DNA from: JARLFX01 sp036404255
GTDB taxonomy: Bacteria; Acidobacteriota; Terriglobia; Terriglobales; Acidobacteriaceae
Assembly (NCBI GenBank): GCA_036404255.1
Contig: DASWOP010000179.1
Span: forward strand, 93,330-157,329
DNA length: 64,000 nt
Direction: 5' to 3'
Below the pieces are notes generated by a model. It saw only the letters and a program-made list of their open reading frames with translations, searched no databases and was not told the origin of the DNA. This document shows, in pieces, positions 1 through 10,034 of the stretch (position 1 is the stretch's first letter; the number at the start of each line of letters is the position of its first letter). A program made the position numbers and the translations under genes.

Positions 1-313
1 CGGCACTGGTGCCGGCAGCATGATCGTTGCCGGAAGGCGATACATGAATGGTTTGTGCCGAGGCCGTTACACGAAAAGCCGTGGCAGTAAGAACGGTGCA
101 AAGTGCTACATGGAAAGCGAAGATGCGAGATATCGGACGCGACAACAGCATGAAACTCTCCTCATACAGCAAAGCGGCGGGCCGCACGACAAGACCCTGC
201 CATAGGGGTCTGACAGCACAGAGTAAACTAGAAAAAATACCAAGATATTTCTACCTATGATTGAGTATATTCGTCAATGAAATTAGAAACATATCGCGAT
301 ACGGGACCAAAGC
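1..313. other. Intergenic region, no gene recognised
   Basis: Two overlapping short open frames are present, but their translations look like random arginine-rich sequence and neither has a convincing ribosome binding site. The stretch from about 220 to 300 is AT-rich and probably carries the promoter of the beta-helix gene that follows. No repeat or RNA gene is visible. Confidence 0.5.
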
Positions 314-2770
314 ATGAATAGAGAAATCGACCGACGAAGCTTTTTGACAGGTGCAGGCGCGACAGCACTATCGCTGTCCATACCGCACCCGTCCTCCCTC
401 ATCGCAGAAACGGATTCCCCTCATGGGGAGATTTACGCCAGCCCAATAGGGGAGGACAACGCACCAGGCAGCTTCATGCAGCCGCTGAGAACAATAGAGC
501 GTGCGCTCGCACTGGCCCGCGAACGACGCCATAAAACACACGGCACAGTAATCATTCTGCTACGCAGCGGAGTGTATGAACTGGCACAGCCGTTGCGCAT
601 CACTCACGAAGATGCGGACACGCCGAAAGCGCCATTGCGGATTGCAGCCTATGCAAACGAAGAGGTTGTGCTGAGCGGTGGAACTCGTCTCACGCTCGCG
701 TGGAAACCGTACCGCAATGGAATTTATCAGGCCATCGTGCCGCGTGGCACAAAGACGGATCAGCTCTTTGTAAATGGGCGTCGCCAGACATTGGCGCGCT
801 ATCCGAACTTTGACCCATCGGCTCGGTACCTAAACGGAACCGCGGCAGACGCCATCAGCAAAGAGCGCGCACAACGCTGGAGCAATCCAAAGGGCGGGTA
901 CATCCATGCGCTACAGCAATCGCTATGGGGCAGTCTGCACTATGAGATCGCGGGTAAGGATGCGAGCGGTGCCATACAGTACGAAGGAGGTTGGCAGATC
1001 GACCGTGATCAGCCTATGCACAAGGAGTACCGCTTCGTCGAAAACATTTTTGAAGAGCTGGACGAACCGGGCGAGTGGTTTCTGAACGAAAACACATCAA
1101 CGCTTTACTTTTATCCACCAACCGGGATGGACCTGAGTTCAGCCACCGTGTACGTAGTGCGATTGAAGAATCTCGTCCAGGTGGGTGGACGCGGCAAAGG
1201 CCGTATTCGCGGAGTCGAGTTTCACGGGCTTACGTTCCGACATACGCAGCGAACTTTTATGGAGACTCGCGAGCCGCTGCTGCGCAGTGATTGGAGAATC
1301 TATCGTGGGGGAGCATTTTCCCTTGAGGAAGCGGAGGATGTCTCCATCGAAGACTGTTTTTTCGACCAACTGGGCGGCAATGCGGTCTTTCTAAGCGGCT
1401 ATAACCGGCGGGTGCATCTTCTTGGCTGCCGGATCGAGGAGTCGGGTGCAAACGGCGTCTGCTTTGTGGGACGACCGGAGGCTGTGCGCAATCCGTTGGA
1501 AAGCTACACGCAAACGCTGAGTATCGATGCACTCGATCACACGCAGGGTCCGCGCAGCGATGCGTATCCCGAAGACTGCTCCGTGGAGGATTGCCTGATC
1601 GTGGCAACCGGTCGCGTGGAGAAGCAGAGCGCACCAGTGGAGATCGCAATGTCACGCTCGATCACGGTGCGGCATTGCTCGATCTATGGCGTCCCACGGG
1701 CAGGCATCAACATTGGCGATGGAACCTGGGGTGGTCACCTCATTGAGCACTGCGACGTCTTCGATACAGTACTCGAAACAAGCGACCACGGCGCGTTCAA
1801 CTCCTGGGGGCGAGATCGCTGGTGGAAGCTGAAGGGCGTAGATCCAGACACACTAGTGAACAGCCCACTGGCTGCACTGCCTGCATTGGATGCAATGCTG
1901 CCAACAACGCTTGCGCATACGCGATGGGCCTGCGAGCACGGCTGGGACATCGACCTGGATGATGGTTCGTCTAATTATCGAATTGAAAAAAATCTATGTC
2001 TTTGCGGCGGCATTAAGCTGCGCGAAGGGTTCTACCGCGTCTGCGAAAACAACATCATGGTGAATAACACCCTGCATCCGCACGTCTGGCCACAAGACAG
2101 CCAGGACATCTTCCGTAAAAACATTGTTTTTGTCCCATACCGTCCGGTAAAGCTGAAGAGTTGGGGCAAGGAGTTCGATCTGAACCTCCTGCATCATGCC
2201 GGAATGAACGAAGCCGAACCTGCCATAAAGCTACAGAAGTTATCCGGGCAGGATGCACACTCGCTTGAAGGCGACGCATGCTTCATCGATCCTCAGAATG
2301 GAAACTTCGTTCTGCGTCACGAGTCCCCCGCCCTACGGCTAGGATTTCAAAATCTGGCAATGGACGGCTTCGGCGTGCGCGTGGCCAAACTGCGCGCTTT
2401 GGCGAGAACACCGGAGATCGCACGGCTGCTGCGCGTAGAGCCGGCGACGCTAAAAACTATTCGCAGAAAAGACGAGACGCAATGGATGGGCGCTACAGTG
2501 CGCAACCTGGTTGGACTGGGCGAAGTCTCGGCCTTTGGCTCGCCGGGCGAGACCGGAGTGGTAATTGAGCGGGTACCCTCCGGCACGCCAGCTGCACTTG
2601 CGGGGCTGACGGCGAACGATCTACTGCTCGGCGTGCAGGGCGCGAGCGTGGCCGATACCGGCGAGCTGCTGCGCAGATCGGATAGCTGGAGTGTGGGCCA
2701 GGGTATCGCATTGAGCGTGCTGCGCAGACAACAGCCGCTGACCCTCACACTAGTTACACCGAGGCCATAA
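314..2770 (+). CDS. Tat-exported right-handed beta-helix protein (GH141-like) with C-terminal PDZ domain
   Basis: An 818-residue protein. The N-terminus has a twin-arginine signal (RRSFLTGAGATALS, from about residue 7), so export in folded form is likely. Residues about 40-120 hold the usual opening of secreted parallel beta-helix glycosidases (a D/N-x-P-G-S-F-x-x-P-L-R-T-I type motif followed by a helix), and the middle is full of beta-helix-type repeats. The last 80 residues resemble a PDZ domain (GVVIERVPSGTPAALAGL). GH141 enzymes include an alpha-L-fucosidase acting on pectin. Because the neighbouring operon degrades fucose, release of L-fucose from a glycan is the likeliest role, but this is inferred from context. 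The start has a weak GGGA motif upstream. It converges on fucP. Confidence 0.75.
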   Translation: MNREIDRRSFLTGAGATALSLSIPHPSSLIAETDSPHGEIYASPIGEDNAPGSFMQPLRTIERALALARERRHKTHGTVIILLRSGVYELAQPLRITHEDADTPKAPLRIAAYANEEVVLSGGTRLTLAWKPYRNGIYQAIVPRGTKTDQLFVNGRRQTLARYPNFDPSARYLNGTAADAISKERAQRWSNPKGGYIHALQQSLWGSLHYEIAGKDASGAIQYEGGWQIDRDQPMHKEYRFVENIFEELDEPGEWFLNENTSTLYFYPPTGMDLSSATVYVVRLKNLVQVGGRGKGRIRGVEFHGLTFRHTQRTFMETREPLLRSDWRIYRGGAFSLEEAEDVSIEDCFFDQLGGNAVFLSGYNRRVHLLGCRIEESGANGVCFVGRPEAVRNPLESYTQTLSIDALDHTQGPRSDAYPEDCSVEDCLIVATGRVEKQSAPVEIAMSRSITVRHCSIYGVPRAGINIGDGTWGGHLIEHCDVFDTVLETSDHGAFNSWGRDRWWKLKGVDPDTLVNSPLAALPALDAMLPTTLAHTRWACEHGWDIDLDDGSSNYRIEKNLCLCGGIKLREGFYRVCENNIMVNNTLHPHVWPQDSQDIFRKNIVFVPYRPVKLKSWGKEFDLNLLHHAGMNEAEPAIKLQKLSGQDAHSLEGDACFIDPQNGNFVLRHESPALRLGFQNLAMDGFGVRVAKLRALARTPEIARLLRVEPATLKTIRRKDETQWMGATVRNLVGLGEVSAFGSPGETGVVIERVPSGTPAALAGLTANDLLLGVQGASVADTGELLRRSDSWSVGQGIALSVLRRQQPLTLTLVTPRP

Positions 2771-2836
2771 GTCGAACCAGCCATGGGACGGAAGGAGACA
2801 GCTATTGCAGCCACCAGTGTACAGAGTCGCACCCCG

Positions 2837-4168
2837 TCAAAGGTTCACGGCAAATGGGATTGCATCGGTCTTTCGCCCAACGCCGCAACCAATAAACGCG
2901 TAGAACGCGACAAATAAATAGCCTACCAGCGGGACCGCGTATGCCACGGCGATGCTATGCGTGGACTGTGAAAGCAGCCCCATGAGAGGCGTAAGGACTG
3001 CGCCGCCAACGATCGCCATAATAATGAGCGATCCACCGATCTTTGTATTTGCACCGAGCCCATCGATACCCAGGACAAAAATCGTGGGATACATCACCGA
3101 CATGAAGAAACTGGTAGAAAAGATTGCCCACAAGCCCAGCCATCCCGGATGCAGAATTCCGGTGGCAACTAACGCGATATTCACCACGCTATAGACTCCC
3201 ATCAATCGGCCTGGGCTCACATACTTCATCAGCACCGCGGAGGAAAAGCGTCCTACGCCAAAAGCGGCCAGGGTTCCGGTAAGAAAGTAACCCGCTACCT
3301 TCTCCGGCTGATGGGTCGCGTCCTGCACATACTGGATAAAGTAGCTCCATGTGCCGACCTGCGCGCCTACATACATGAATTGCGTCAGAATGGCCAAAAG
3401 AAAGTGCGGATAGTGCAACAGATCGCGGAAGTTGCCGTGATCCTCATTCCCATTTTTCTGTTCGCCTGCCATCATCGGAAAATGGGTCCGCCAGACCAGA
3501 AAAGCAAGGAAGAATGCGCAGACTCCCAGGATCAGATATGGATCGACCACGCGCAGCGTCTCGCGGCGGAGATAGGCTTCATAGGTATGCGCCGCCTGCA
3601 TCGCTGCAACCTGCTGCCCACTCAGTTCCACTCCGGAGAAGATGAAGATTGTTCCCACCAGAACGCCAATGATTGAACCCAGCGGATTGAATGCCTGTGA
3701 GAAATTCAGCCGCCGCGCGCCGCCGCTGCCTCCACCGAGTTGCGCGATAAATGGGTTCGCCGCCGTCTCCAGAAATGAGAGTCCGCTGGCGATCACGAAC
3801 AGGGCAAACAGAAAAAAGGAATAGCGTGCCACGATGGCCGCCGGCCAGAAGAGCAGAGTCCCTGTACCTAGCAGACATAGCCCGGCGAGAAATCCAAACT
3901 TATAACCATAGCGGCGCATGAGCAACGCCGCCGGGGTCGCCAGCAGAAAGTAGCCAAGATAGAACGCTGACTGCACCAAGCCTGCCTGAAACCTGGAAAT
4001 AGCAAAAGACTTCATGAACTGCCGGATTAACACATCGTTAAGGTTGTTCGGCACACCCCAGAGGAAAAACAGGGACGTGACCAGCGCGAATGGAATACAC
4101 ATCCCTGGAGGAATAAGGGAGGTTGCTTCGCCCGTTTCCTTCTCTGCTACAGATGTCGAAGCGATCAT
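2837..4168 (-). CDS. fucP: L-fucose:H+ symporter, FucP family (MFS)
   Basis: About 443 residues, close to the 438 of E. coli FucP, with around twelve hydrophobic segments. The early motif FFLWGVPNNLNDVLIRQFMK is characteristic of the FHS/FucP subfamily of the major facilitator superfamily, including the acidic residue used in proton coupling. The ATG at 4166-4168 was chosen over an upstream TTG because it follows a weak GGGAA and gives the family's usual length. It is the last gene of the operon, 57 bases after the aldehyde dehydrogenase, and would bring in the sugar that the other four enzymes consume. Substrate identity (fucose versus another 6-deoxysugar) is inferred. Confidence 0.85.
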   Translation of the reverse strand: MIASTSVAEKETGEATSLIPPGMCIPFALVTSLFFLWGVPNNLNDVLIRQFMKSFAISRFQAGLVQSAFYLGYFLLATPAALLMRRYGYKFGFLAGLCLLGTGTLLFWPAAIVARYSFFLFALFVIASGLSFLETAANPFIAQLGGGSGGARRLNFSQAFNPLGSIIGVLVGTIFIFSGVELSGQQVAAMQAAHTYEAYLRRETLRVVDPYLILGVCAFFLAFLVWRTHFPMMAGEQKNGNEDHGNFRDLLHYPHFLLAILTQFMYVGAQVGTWSYFIQYVQDATHQPEKVAGYFLTGTLAAFGVGRFSSAVLMKYVSPGRLMGVYSVVNIALVATGILHPGWLGLWAIFSTSFFMSVMYPTIFVLGIDGLGANTKIGGSLIIMAIVGGAVLTPLMGLLSQSTHSIAVAYAVPLVGYLFVAFYAFIGCGVGRKTDAIPFAVNL

Positions 4169-4225
4169 ATGCGTCAGTTCCCGATCAGACGAAATGCGAT
4201 GCAAGCAGCATGCCTCGTTCTCGCC

Positions 4226-5686
4226 CTATTGCTTGTGGGTGTCGTAATTCATATAAACCACGTGGGTTTGCAGGTATTCCTCAAGCCCATAGCGGCCGTC
4301 CGCCCCGCCGATTCCGGATTTACGCCATCCGGCATGAAAGCCCTGCATAGCCTCGAAGTGTTCTCGGTTTACGTAGGTCTCGCCAAACTTCAACTCGTTG
4401 GCCGCACGCATAGCTGCATCCAGGCTACGCGTAAAGATGGAAGAGGTCAGGCCATACTCGCAGTCATTGGCCATACCGATTGCTTCGTCAAGATCGCTGA
4501 AGGTGGCGATCGGCAGAACCGGCCCGAAGATCTCCTGGCGCATAATCTCCATTTCCTGCCGGCAAAGGATCAGCACCGTGGGCGGATAGTAGTAGCCGCG
4601 CCCTCGGTCCTCGCGTTCGCCGCCCGCCACCAGTTGGGCACCATCTTTCACGGCCTGCTGGACAGCAGATTCCACGCTGCGCAATTGTGCCTGGCTCACC
4701 AGCGGTCCCATTTCCACGCCTGGTGCGAAGGGATCTCCAGTAACTGTCTTTCGCATCGCTTCCACCATACGCGCCGTAAACTCGCCTGCGATGGACTCAT
4801 GCACATAGACGCGCTCCGCGCAGTTACACACCTGGCCCGTATTGATAATACGCGAGTCTCGTATGGCTTTTACGGCCAGATCAAGGTCGGCATCCGCCAT
4901 GACGATGGCTGGCGCCTTGCCGCCCAGTTCCAGGGATACTCTGGTGATGTTGGGTGCAGCCGCGTGCATAACGGCGGTGCCGACGTTCACACTGCCCGTC
5001 AGGCTTACCATGCCCACCCGGGGATGGCCAGCCAGCGCCAGACCAATCTCAGAACCCCTGCCGGTCACCAGGTTGAAGACGCCTTTTGGCAGTGACGACT
5101 CAGCAATAATCTTCGCAAACTCACAGGCGTTGTTCGGTGTATCGCCGCTTGGCTTGATGACGATAGTATTGCCCGTTATCAGAGCGGGTGCCAGCTTGCG
5201 CACGATCAAGAAAAATGGAAAGTTCCACGGCAGAATTCCGGCGACCACGCCGATAGGCGCCTTATAGAGCAAAATGTTTTCGCCCGGGCGATCGCTCTGG
5301 ATAATGTCGCCTTCATAGCGGCGGGCAAACTCTGCCATGTAATCGAGGTAATCGGCGGAAAAATCAACCTCGACCTCGGCGAGCGACAGAATCTTGCCCT
5401 GCTCCTCGGCAATAGTGGATGCCAGCAAGGTCTTCTTCCTGCGAATCGCTTCGGCAATCTCGCGCAGATGACGCGCCCGCTGGATCGCCGGCAGCCGTGC
5501 CCAGTCCACCTGCGCCCGCTCGGCCGCCAACACGGCTGCATTGACCTGCTCTACTGTTGCGGCCGGCACCTCGGAAAATACTTCTTCCGTGGAAGGGTTC
5601 AACACCGGGAGCATGGTGTTGCTGCCGGTAAATTCTCCGTCAATCAACATCTGGTATTGCCGTACCGCCGTAGTCGCAGTGCTCAT
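4226..5686 (-). CDS. aldA: NAD-dependent aldehyde dehydrogenase, lactaldehyde/glycolaldehyde type (AldA-like)
   Basis: A 486-residue protein of the aldehyde dehydrogenase superfamily, full length for the family (E. coli AldA is 479). Visible motifs are PWNFPFFLIVRKLAPAL in the cofactor domain, the general-base glutamate in SLELGGKAP, and the nucleophilic cysteine in NTGQVCNCAERV. Its place in a fucose operon points to oxidation of L-lactaldehyde, the aldolase product, to L-lactate. The ATG follows GAGG at a good distance. It lies between the isomerase-like gene and fucP. Confidence 0.88.
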   Translation of the reverse strand: MSTATTAVRQYQMLIDGEFTGSNTMLPVLNPSTEEVFSEVPAATVEQVNAAVLAAERAQVDWARLPAIQRARHLREIAEAIRRKKTLLASTIAEEQGKILSLAEVEVDFSADYLDYMAEFARRYEGDIIQSDRPGENILLYKAPIGVVAGILPWNFPFFLIVRKLAPALITGNTIVIKPSGDTPNNACEFAKIIAESSLPKGVFNLVTGRGSEIGLALAGHPRVGMVSLTGSVNVGTAVMHAAAPNITRVSLELGGKAPAIVMADADLDLAVKAIRDSRIINTGQVCNCAERVYVHESIAGEFTARMVEAMRKTVTGDPFAPGVEMGPLVSQAQLRSVESAVQQAVKDGAQLVAGGEREDRGRGYYYPPTVLILCRQEMEIMRQEIFGPVLPIATFSDLDEAIGMANDCEYGLTSSIFTRSLDAAMRAANELKFGETYVNREHFEAMQGFHAGWRKSGIGGADGRYGLEEYLQTHVVYMNYDTHKQ

Positions 5687-5778
5687 GGAGAAGCCTCCTC
5701 AGTCTGTGGTATTTGCATCCCGGCACGCTTTCTCTCCCGGGATGCATGTTATGCTCTGGCCGCGGACTGGCGCCAGTC

Positions 5779-7419
5779 TCAAATGCCGCAGAGATGCACC
5801 TGAACGCCCAGTTCGGCAAACATCGCCGCCTTCGCTGCGAGCGCGCGGTCGGCAATCTCCGGCGTGGGCGTATAGGCAACATTCACGTGGTTGGCGTGAT
5901 GCCTGGCCATGAACTGGTCCCGAGTAATACCTTGCAGCACCACATGCATGATGGGCCACTGCGGGGTCGTCGCTTGCCAGCGGCGTTCCGTCTCCGCGGC
6001 TGGCAACTCAATGGCAGTGGCGCGGCCTATGTCCACATGCACCGCCCCGTCTTCCACAAATACACGGCTCCATACCACCGGGCCAGGCTTGCAAACGCCC
6101 TTTAAGGTACCGCCGCCAAGACGGAAATACATCGGTGGCTGACGCTCACTCGTGGCTCCGGCATATCCGCCGACGAGGTGCGACGCGGGTACCGCTCCCG
6201 AGATCTGAAATACCCACACGAAGTCGTCGATGCCCTGACCTATGTAGTACTCGCCCCAGCGAACATCATGCAGCGTGGTCGCGGGATCGAGATGCATTGC
6301 ATTCCATACGCGATTGGTAATCAGCAGATCCAGACCGGCGCATTCATCTACTTCATTGAAGTGCGGCAATGGCTGCCCAGCATAAAGTTCCCGGCCATCC
6401 TTCGCAAACACCGGAGGACGTTCCACATTATTGAGCAGCCCCTCTACCAGATCCGATGCCGGCACCGTATCTTTCAAACCCTGTTGATACTGAATACCAA
6501 TAACGTCGCAGCCGAAGTCGGCGGCAATACGCATAGCGGCGATATACATCCTGCATTGATCCAGAATCTGGGCGTCGGTCAAGTCCGTTGCTTCGTTAGG
6601 ACCAGTTCTGAAGGTGAGGCCGCGGGCATCCATCCAGTCACGTATCTTCTGCGCCTCCGCATCCGGAATATCATGCATAGCAGCGACGAGAGCGGACTGG
6701 CTCAGACGCTCCTTGTAAACGCCCATGGGGTTGAGTAGATAGTCTTCGATGATGGCGTTATACATACCCATGCAGCCCTCATCGAACACCCCAAGAATTG
6801 CCTTCTTTGCCTGCAGGTGCTTCGCCAGCGACTGCCCCAGATTCCGTTCGACCGCAGGAAGAGATGCAGGGACAAGATCGCGCACATGGCTCAGATCGCG
6901 GTCTACTTTATGTTCAGTCAGCCACTGCCGCAAACCTTTGCGGAAAAGCTCGTCCGTGAAGTCTTTGCTCCATAGTGTGCTGAACTCTACGCCGGCCTTA
7001 TGCAGGCAGCCGTTCAAGTTCAACATACCCACAAGTCCCGGCCATTGTCCTGACCAGTTCGCCACGGTCAGGATCGGTCCGCGATGGCTCAGCAGACCGG
7101 CCAGGACATGATTGCTGTACTGCCATACTGCCTCCGCCACAACGATGGGCGACTCGGGATGGATATGCGTAAAAACGTCCATGCCCATGCGCTGGTTATA
7201 GATGAAGCCGTGCTCCAGACGCGCGTCGTAAGGATGGCCTCGGCGCAAGGTGAATCCCTCGGCCCGGAATGCTTCAGTCAGTTTTGCTTCCATCTGAGTC
7301 TGCGCCGGCCAACACATCTGGTTGGCGGATTGGCGAAGATCTCCGCTGGCAATGAGCAATACTTCTTTGGCTGCTACCGAAGTTGGCGTTTCTAAAGCGG
7401 GAACAACATACGCTGCCAT
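5779..7419 (-). CDS. L-fucose isomerase-like protein
   Basis: A 546-residue protein of the L-fucose/L-arabinose isomerase fold, somewhat shorter than E. coli FucI (591). The central segment (CDVIGIQYQQGLKDTVPASD) and the C-terminal region fit the fucose-isomerase-like group, which often stands in for canonical FucI in non-enteric bacteria. The expected role is aldose-to-ketose conversion of L-fucose to L-fuculose in the cytoplasm. It has a strong ribosome binding site (AAGGAG) and lies 59 bases after the kinase. I did not assign catalytic metal ligands with certainty. An isomerase for a related sugar is the main alternative. Confidence 0.75.
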   Translation of the reverse strand: MAAYVVPALETPTSVAAKEVLLIASGDLRQSANQMCWPAQTQMEAKLTEAFRAEGFTLRRGHPYDARLEHGFIYNQRMGMDVFTHIHPESPIVVAEAVWQYSNHVLAGLLSHRGPILTVANWSGQWPGLVGMLNLNGCLHKAGVEFSTLWSKDFTDELFRKGLRQWLTEHKVDRDLSHVRDLVPASLPAVERNLGQSLAKHLQAKKAILGVFDEGCMGMYNAIIEDYLLNPMGVYKERLSQSALVAAMHDIPDAEAQKIRDWMDARGLTFRTGPNEATDLTDAQILDQCRMYIAAMRIAADFGCDVIGIQYQQGLKDTVPASDLVEGLLNNVERPPVFAKDGRELYAGQPLPHFNEVDECAGLDLLITNRVWNAMHLDPATTLHDVRWGEYYIGQGIDDFVWVFQISGAVPASHLVGGYAGATSERQPPMYFRLGGGTLKGVCKPGPVVWSRVFVEDGAVHVDIGRATAIELPAAETERRWQATTPQWPIMHVVLQGITRDQFMARHHANHVNVAYTPTPEIADRALAAKAAMFAELGVQVHLCGI

Positions 7420-7478
7420 GGACTGACTCCTTCATGCTTTCTCCGGCGCTGCTCGCCGGTATACATCTGCCGTAGCAG

Positions 7479-8984
7479 TTAGCTTGCGACATGGTTAGTT
7501 TCATTCGCTTCCAGAGTGTGGAAGCGCACATACGCTTCATCCCATCGATCGGACCGATGGGGTTCAAAGGTGTAGCATTGCACTGAATCCGCGATGGCAG
7601 CCCGCCCTGAGCGCACATCGGACAGATGCCCGGTCGCGACTGCCTGTAACATAATGTTGCCCAGGGCTGAAGCCTCTGCGGGACCGCTTACCACCTCGCA
7701 GCCGCACGCATCCGCCGTCATCTGGCACAGCACCTTGTTCTGGCCACCGCCACCGACCACGCGGATAGTGTGAAACGAGCGCCCAGTCAACATTTGCAGA
7801 GACTCCAAAACCGAGCGGTATTTCAGGCTCAGGCTCTCGAACGCACAGCGCGCAATCTCTCCCACGGTCTGGGGGACCGTTTGCCCGCTTGCATGGCAGT
7901 AAGCGCGAATCGCGCGGGGCATATCGCATTGCGCTTGAAACTCCTGCGCATCGGGATCGACGAGATACTGAAAAGCCTTTACAGACTCAACGGCCGATAC
8001 CAGTTCGCCCCATGTAAAGTGGGAGCCTTCACTTGCCCACTGCCGCAGGCACTCTTGCACAATCCATAACCCGGTAATGTTCTTCAGCAGCAGCACCGCT
8101 CCGTCCGCGCCGCCTTCATTGGTGAAGCCCAACCGCAATGCATCCTCCGAAGTATTCGGCTCCGCCGTCTCAACACCCATCAGGCTCCAGGTGCCGCTGG
8201 ACAGGAAGACGCTGTCCTCGCTCATGTTAGGAATGGCCGCCACGGCGCTCGCCGTATCGTGCGCGCCCACCGCAATCGCAGGAAACGGCTGCGTGAAGCC
8301 GCAATCCTCCAGCACGTCTACGCGTACCGGAGACAGAACAGTGCCTGGCGGCGTGACCGGCGGCAGAATGTGAACCGGCACATCCAGCACGCTCAACAGC
8401 GACCGAGCCCAGTCTTTGCGCTGTGGCGAGTACATCTGCGTTGTGGCTGCCTCAGTCCATTCCACGGTCTTTTCGCCGCACAGAAAATAGGTACATAAGT
8501 CGGGAATCATCAGCAGCGTTTCGGCCGAGACAAGCGCCGGATCCTGGGCGTGGACCATGCTGGAGAGCTGGAACAGGGTATTGATCGGCATCGTCTGCAC
8601 GCCGGTTTCGGCGAACCACGCTGGCTCCGGAACAATCTCAAACACCTTTTGCGGGATGCCGTCGGTCCTGGGATCGCGGTAGTGCCGCGGGTTTCCGATC
8701 AAGCGCCCGGCGCGATCCAGCAGGCCAAAATCCACTCCCCATGCATCCACGGCAATACCCTGCGGTGTTTGCGAGCAACAGGCATGGTACTTTGTCAGTC
8801 CCTCCTGTATTCCGGACCATATACCCAGAATGTTCCAATAAAGACCATCACCCGCGAGCACACCGCCATTGGCGAAGCGATGTAATTCCTCGACGGAGAA
8901 CGCCCGGCCGTCCCATTGGCCAAGCATGATCCGCCCACTGGATGCTCCAAGATCGGCGGCGACGAAATGTGCCGCTTGCGTCAT
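7479..8984 (-). CDS. FGGY-family sugar kinase (rhamnulokinase/fuculokinase-like)
   Basis: A 501-residue kinase. The N-terminal phosphate-binding motif AADLGASSGRIMLGQWDG and the segment IAVDAWGVDFGLLD are typical of the RhaB-type branch of the FGGY family. A second ATPase-fold signature, IRVVGGGGQNKVLCQMTAD, is in the C-terminal half. It would phosphorylate the ketose (L-fuculose or L-rhamnulose) at C1. Its start codon overlaps the stop of the aldolase gene (ATGA), showing translational coupling. The sequence looks more like RhaB than FucK, but the isomerase and FucP-type transporter next to it favour fuculose as substrate. Confidence 0.85.
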   Translation of the reverse strand: MTQAAHFVAADLGASSGRIMLGQWDGRAFSVEELHRFANGGVLAGDGLYWNILGIWSGIQEGLTKYHACCSQTPQGIAVDAWGVDFGLLDRAGRLIGNPRHYRDPRTDGIPQKVFEIVPEPAWFAETGVQTMPINTLFQLSSMVHAQDPALVSAETLLMIPDLCTYFLCGEKTVEWTEAATTQMYSPQRKDWARSLLSVLDVPVHILPPVTPPGTVLSPVRVDVLEDCGFTQPFPAIAVGAHDTASAVAAIPNMSEDSVFLSSGTWSLMGVETAEPNTSEDALRLGFTNEGGADGAVLLLKNITGLWIVQECLRQWASEGSHFTWGELVSAVESVKAFQYLVDPDAQEFQAQCDMPRAIRAYCHASGQTVPQTVGEIARCAFESLSLKYRSVLESLQMLTGRSFHTIRVVGGGGQNKVLCQMTADACGCEVVSGPAEASALGNIMLQAVATGHLSDVRSGRAAIADSVQCYTFEPHRSDRWDEAYVRFHTLEANETNHVAS

Positions 8985-9976
8985 TTTTTTGTTTCGAAAA
9001 AAGCCATAATCTGTTCCGTTAGAAGATCGACCAGCTTATCAAGCTCAGCGGAGTCTTGTCCGCTGCCCACGGACAATTGCGCCGGAGCCGTACCAATGTA
9101 GGCATTGATGACCTCTTCCAGATGGTTCGACTCCGCCACTGCTTCCGTGGCAAACCGCGCATCAGGCAGTCCCATCCCCATCTTCTTCTTGACCGCCAGC
9201 AAATCGGCAATCTTATCAGGAGGAATCTCCGGCAGGTCCGGTCGCAGGTGTAAAGCAATCAAGAGGGTCTTGCAGTAGGTATCGATGATCTCGACGTACC
9301 ACTCCGCATGGGTTACCGTATCCGCCCAGCAGACCACTCCGTGATTCGCCAGCAGGATCGTGTTGTGATCCTTGGCAAGTGAGTGAATCGTGCGTGCAAA
9401 GGCCAACGTGCCCGGCGTCTCGTACGGCGAGAGCGCCACCGGACCGACAAAAACCTCCTGCTCGGGCACCAGGTTGCCACGGGGAATGACGCCAGCGACC
9501 GCATGAGCCGTAGCATACGGCGGATGGCAATGAATCACCGCCTTCGCCTGCGGCGCTGTCTTATAAATCTCCAGGTGCAGCAGCAACTCGCTGGTATGCG
9601 GAAGGCTACCGCAGATCCGCCGATTATCGAGGTCAACCAGCGCGAGATCTTCAACCTGAAGATCGCCCTTGCTCAACAGCGTGGGCGTACAGACCACATA
9701 TTCTTTTGAGACTCGCGCCGAGATGTTCCCACCATTGCCGTCGACATATTGGCGTTGCCACAGTTTTTTCCCCACCCGCACAATCTCTTCCTTGATGGCT
9801 TGCACAGCGGGTGAGTTGAATATCTCGACTGGATCATCGCTTGCCGCAGTCAGGCAGGCGCTTTGGTTGGCGCACTCCAGGACGGCGCGCCGCACAGTAG
9901 ATTCGATAAGCGTGCGACTCGGAGACTGAACTAATTTACTTGAATGATTTAGCACAATAGATTCACTATAATTCAA
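8981..9976 (-). CDS. Class II aldolase/adducin-family protein (fuculose/rhamnulose-1-phosphate aldolase-like)
   Basis: First gene of the operon, up to 331 residues. The family motif DGNGGNISARVS and the zinc-binding HCHPPYATAHAV segment are clear, and a further histidine occurs in ILLANHGVVCW. It would cleave ketose-1-phosphate to dihydroxyacetone phosphate and L-lactaldehyde. The start is uncertain: no ATG precedes the domain, and the candidates are TTG at 9976 and GTG codons at 9955 or 9895. The extra N-terminal 70 residues before the conserved domain are longer than in FucA or RhaD. Confidence 0.8.
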   Translation of the reverse strand: MNYSESIVLNHSSKLVQSPSRTLIESTVRRAVLECANQSACLTAASDDPVEIFNSPAVQAIKEEIVRVGKKLWQRQYVDGNGGNISARVSKEYVVCTPTLLSKGDLQVEDLALVDLDNRRICGSLPHTSELLLHLEIYKTAPQAKAVIHCHPPYATAHAVAGVIPRGNLVPEQEVFVGPVALSPYETPGTLAFARTIHSLAKDHNTILLANHGVVCWADTVTHAEWYVEIIDTYCKTLLIALHLRPDLPEIPPDKIADLLAVKKKMGMGLPDARFATEAVAESNHLEEVINAYIGTAPAQLSVGSGQDSAELDKLVDLLTEQIMAFFETKK

Positions 9977-10015
9977 AATACTTCACAATGCTGCGCTGTT
10001 GAAATCTTTTTGAAT
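9971..10015. promoter_or_regulatory. Inverted repeat between divergent aldolase and DeoR-type regulator genes (candidate operator)
   Basis: ATTCAAAA at 9971-9978 and its exact complement TTTTGAAT at 10008-10015 flank 29 bases in the AT-rich gap between the sugar operon and the divergent regulator. This is the expected place for the regulator's binding site and for both promoters. The left arm touches the annotated TTG start of the aldolase, an argument for one of the later start codons. Binding is inferred. Confidence 0.5.
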
Positions 10016-10034
10016 ATCGACGTATGATCGCTCC

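Noticed and set aside
4169..5095. Plus-strand 308-residue open frame
   Set aside because: Antisense to the aldehyde dehydrogenase, His/Arg-rich and without ribosome site or family resemblance; a shadow of the GC-rich real gene.
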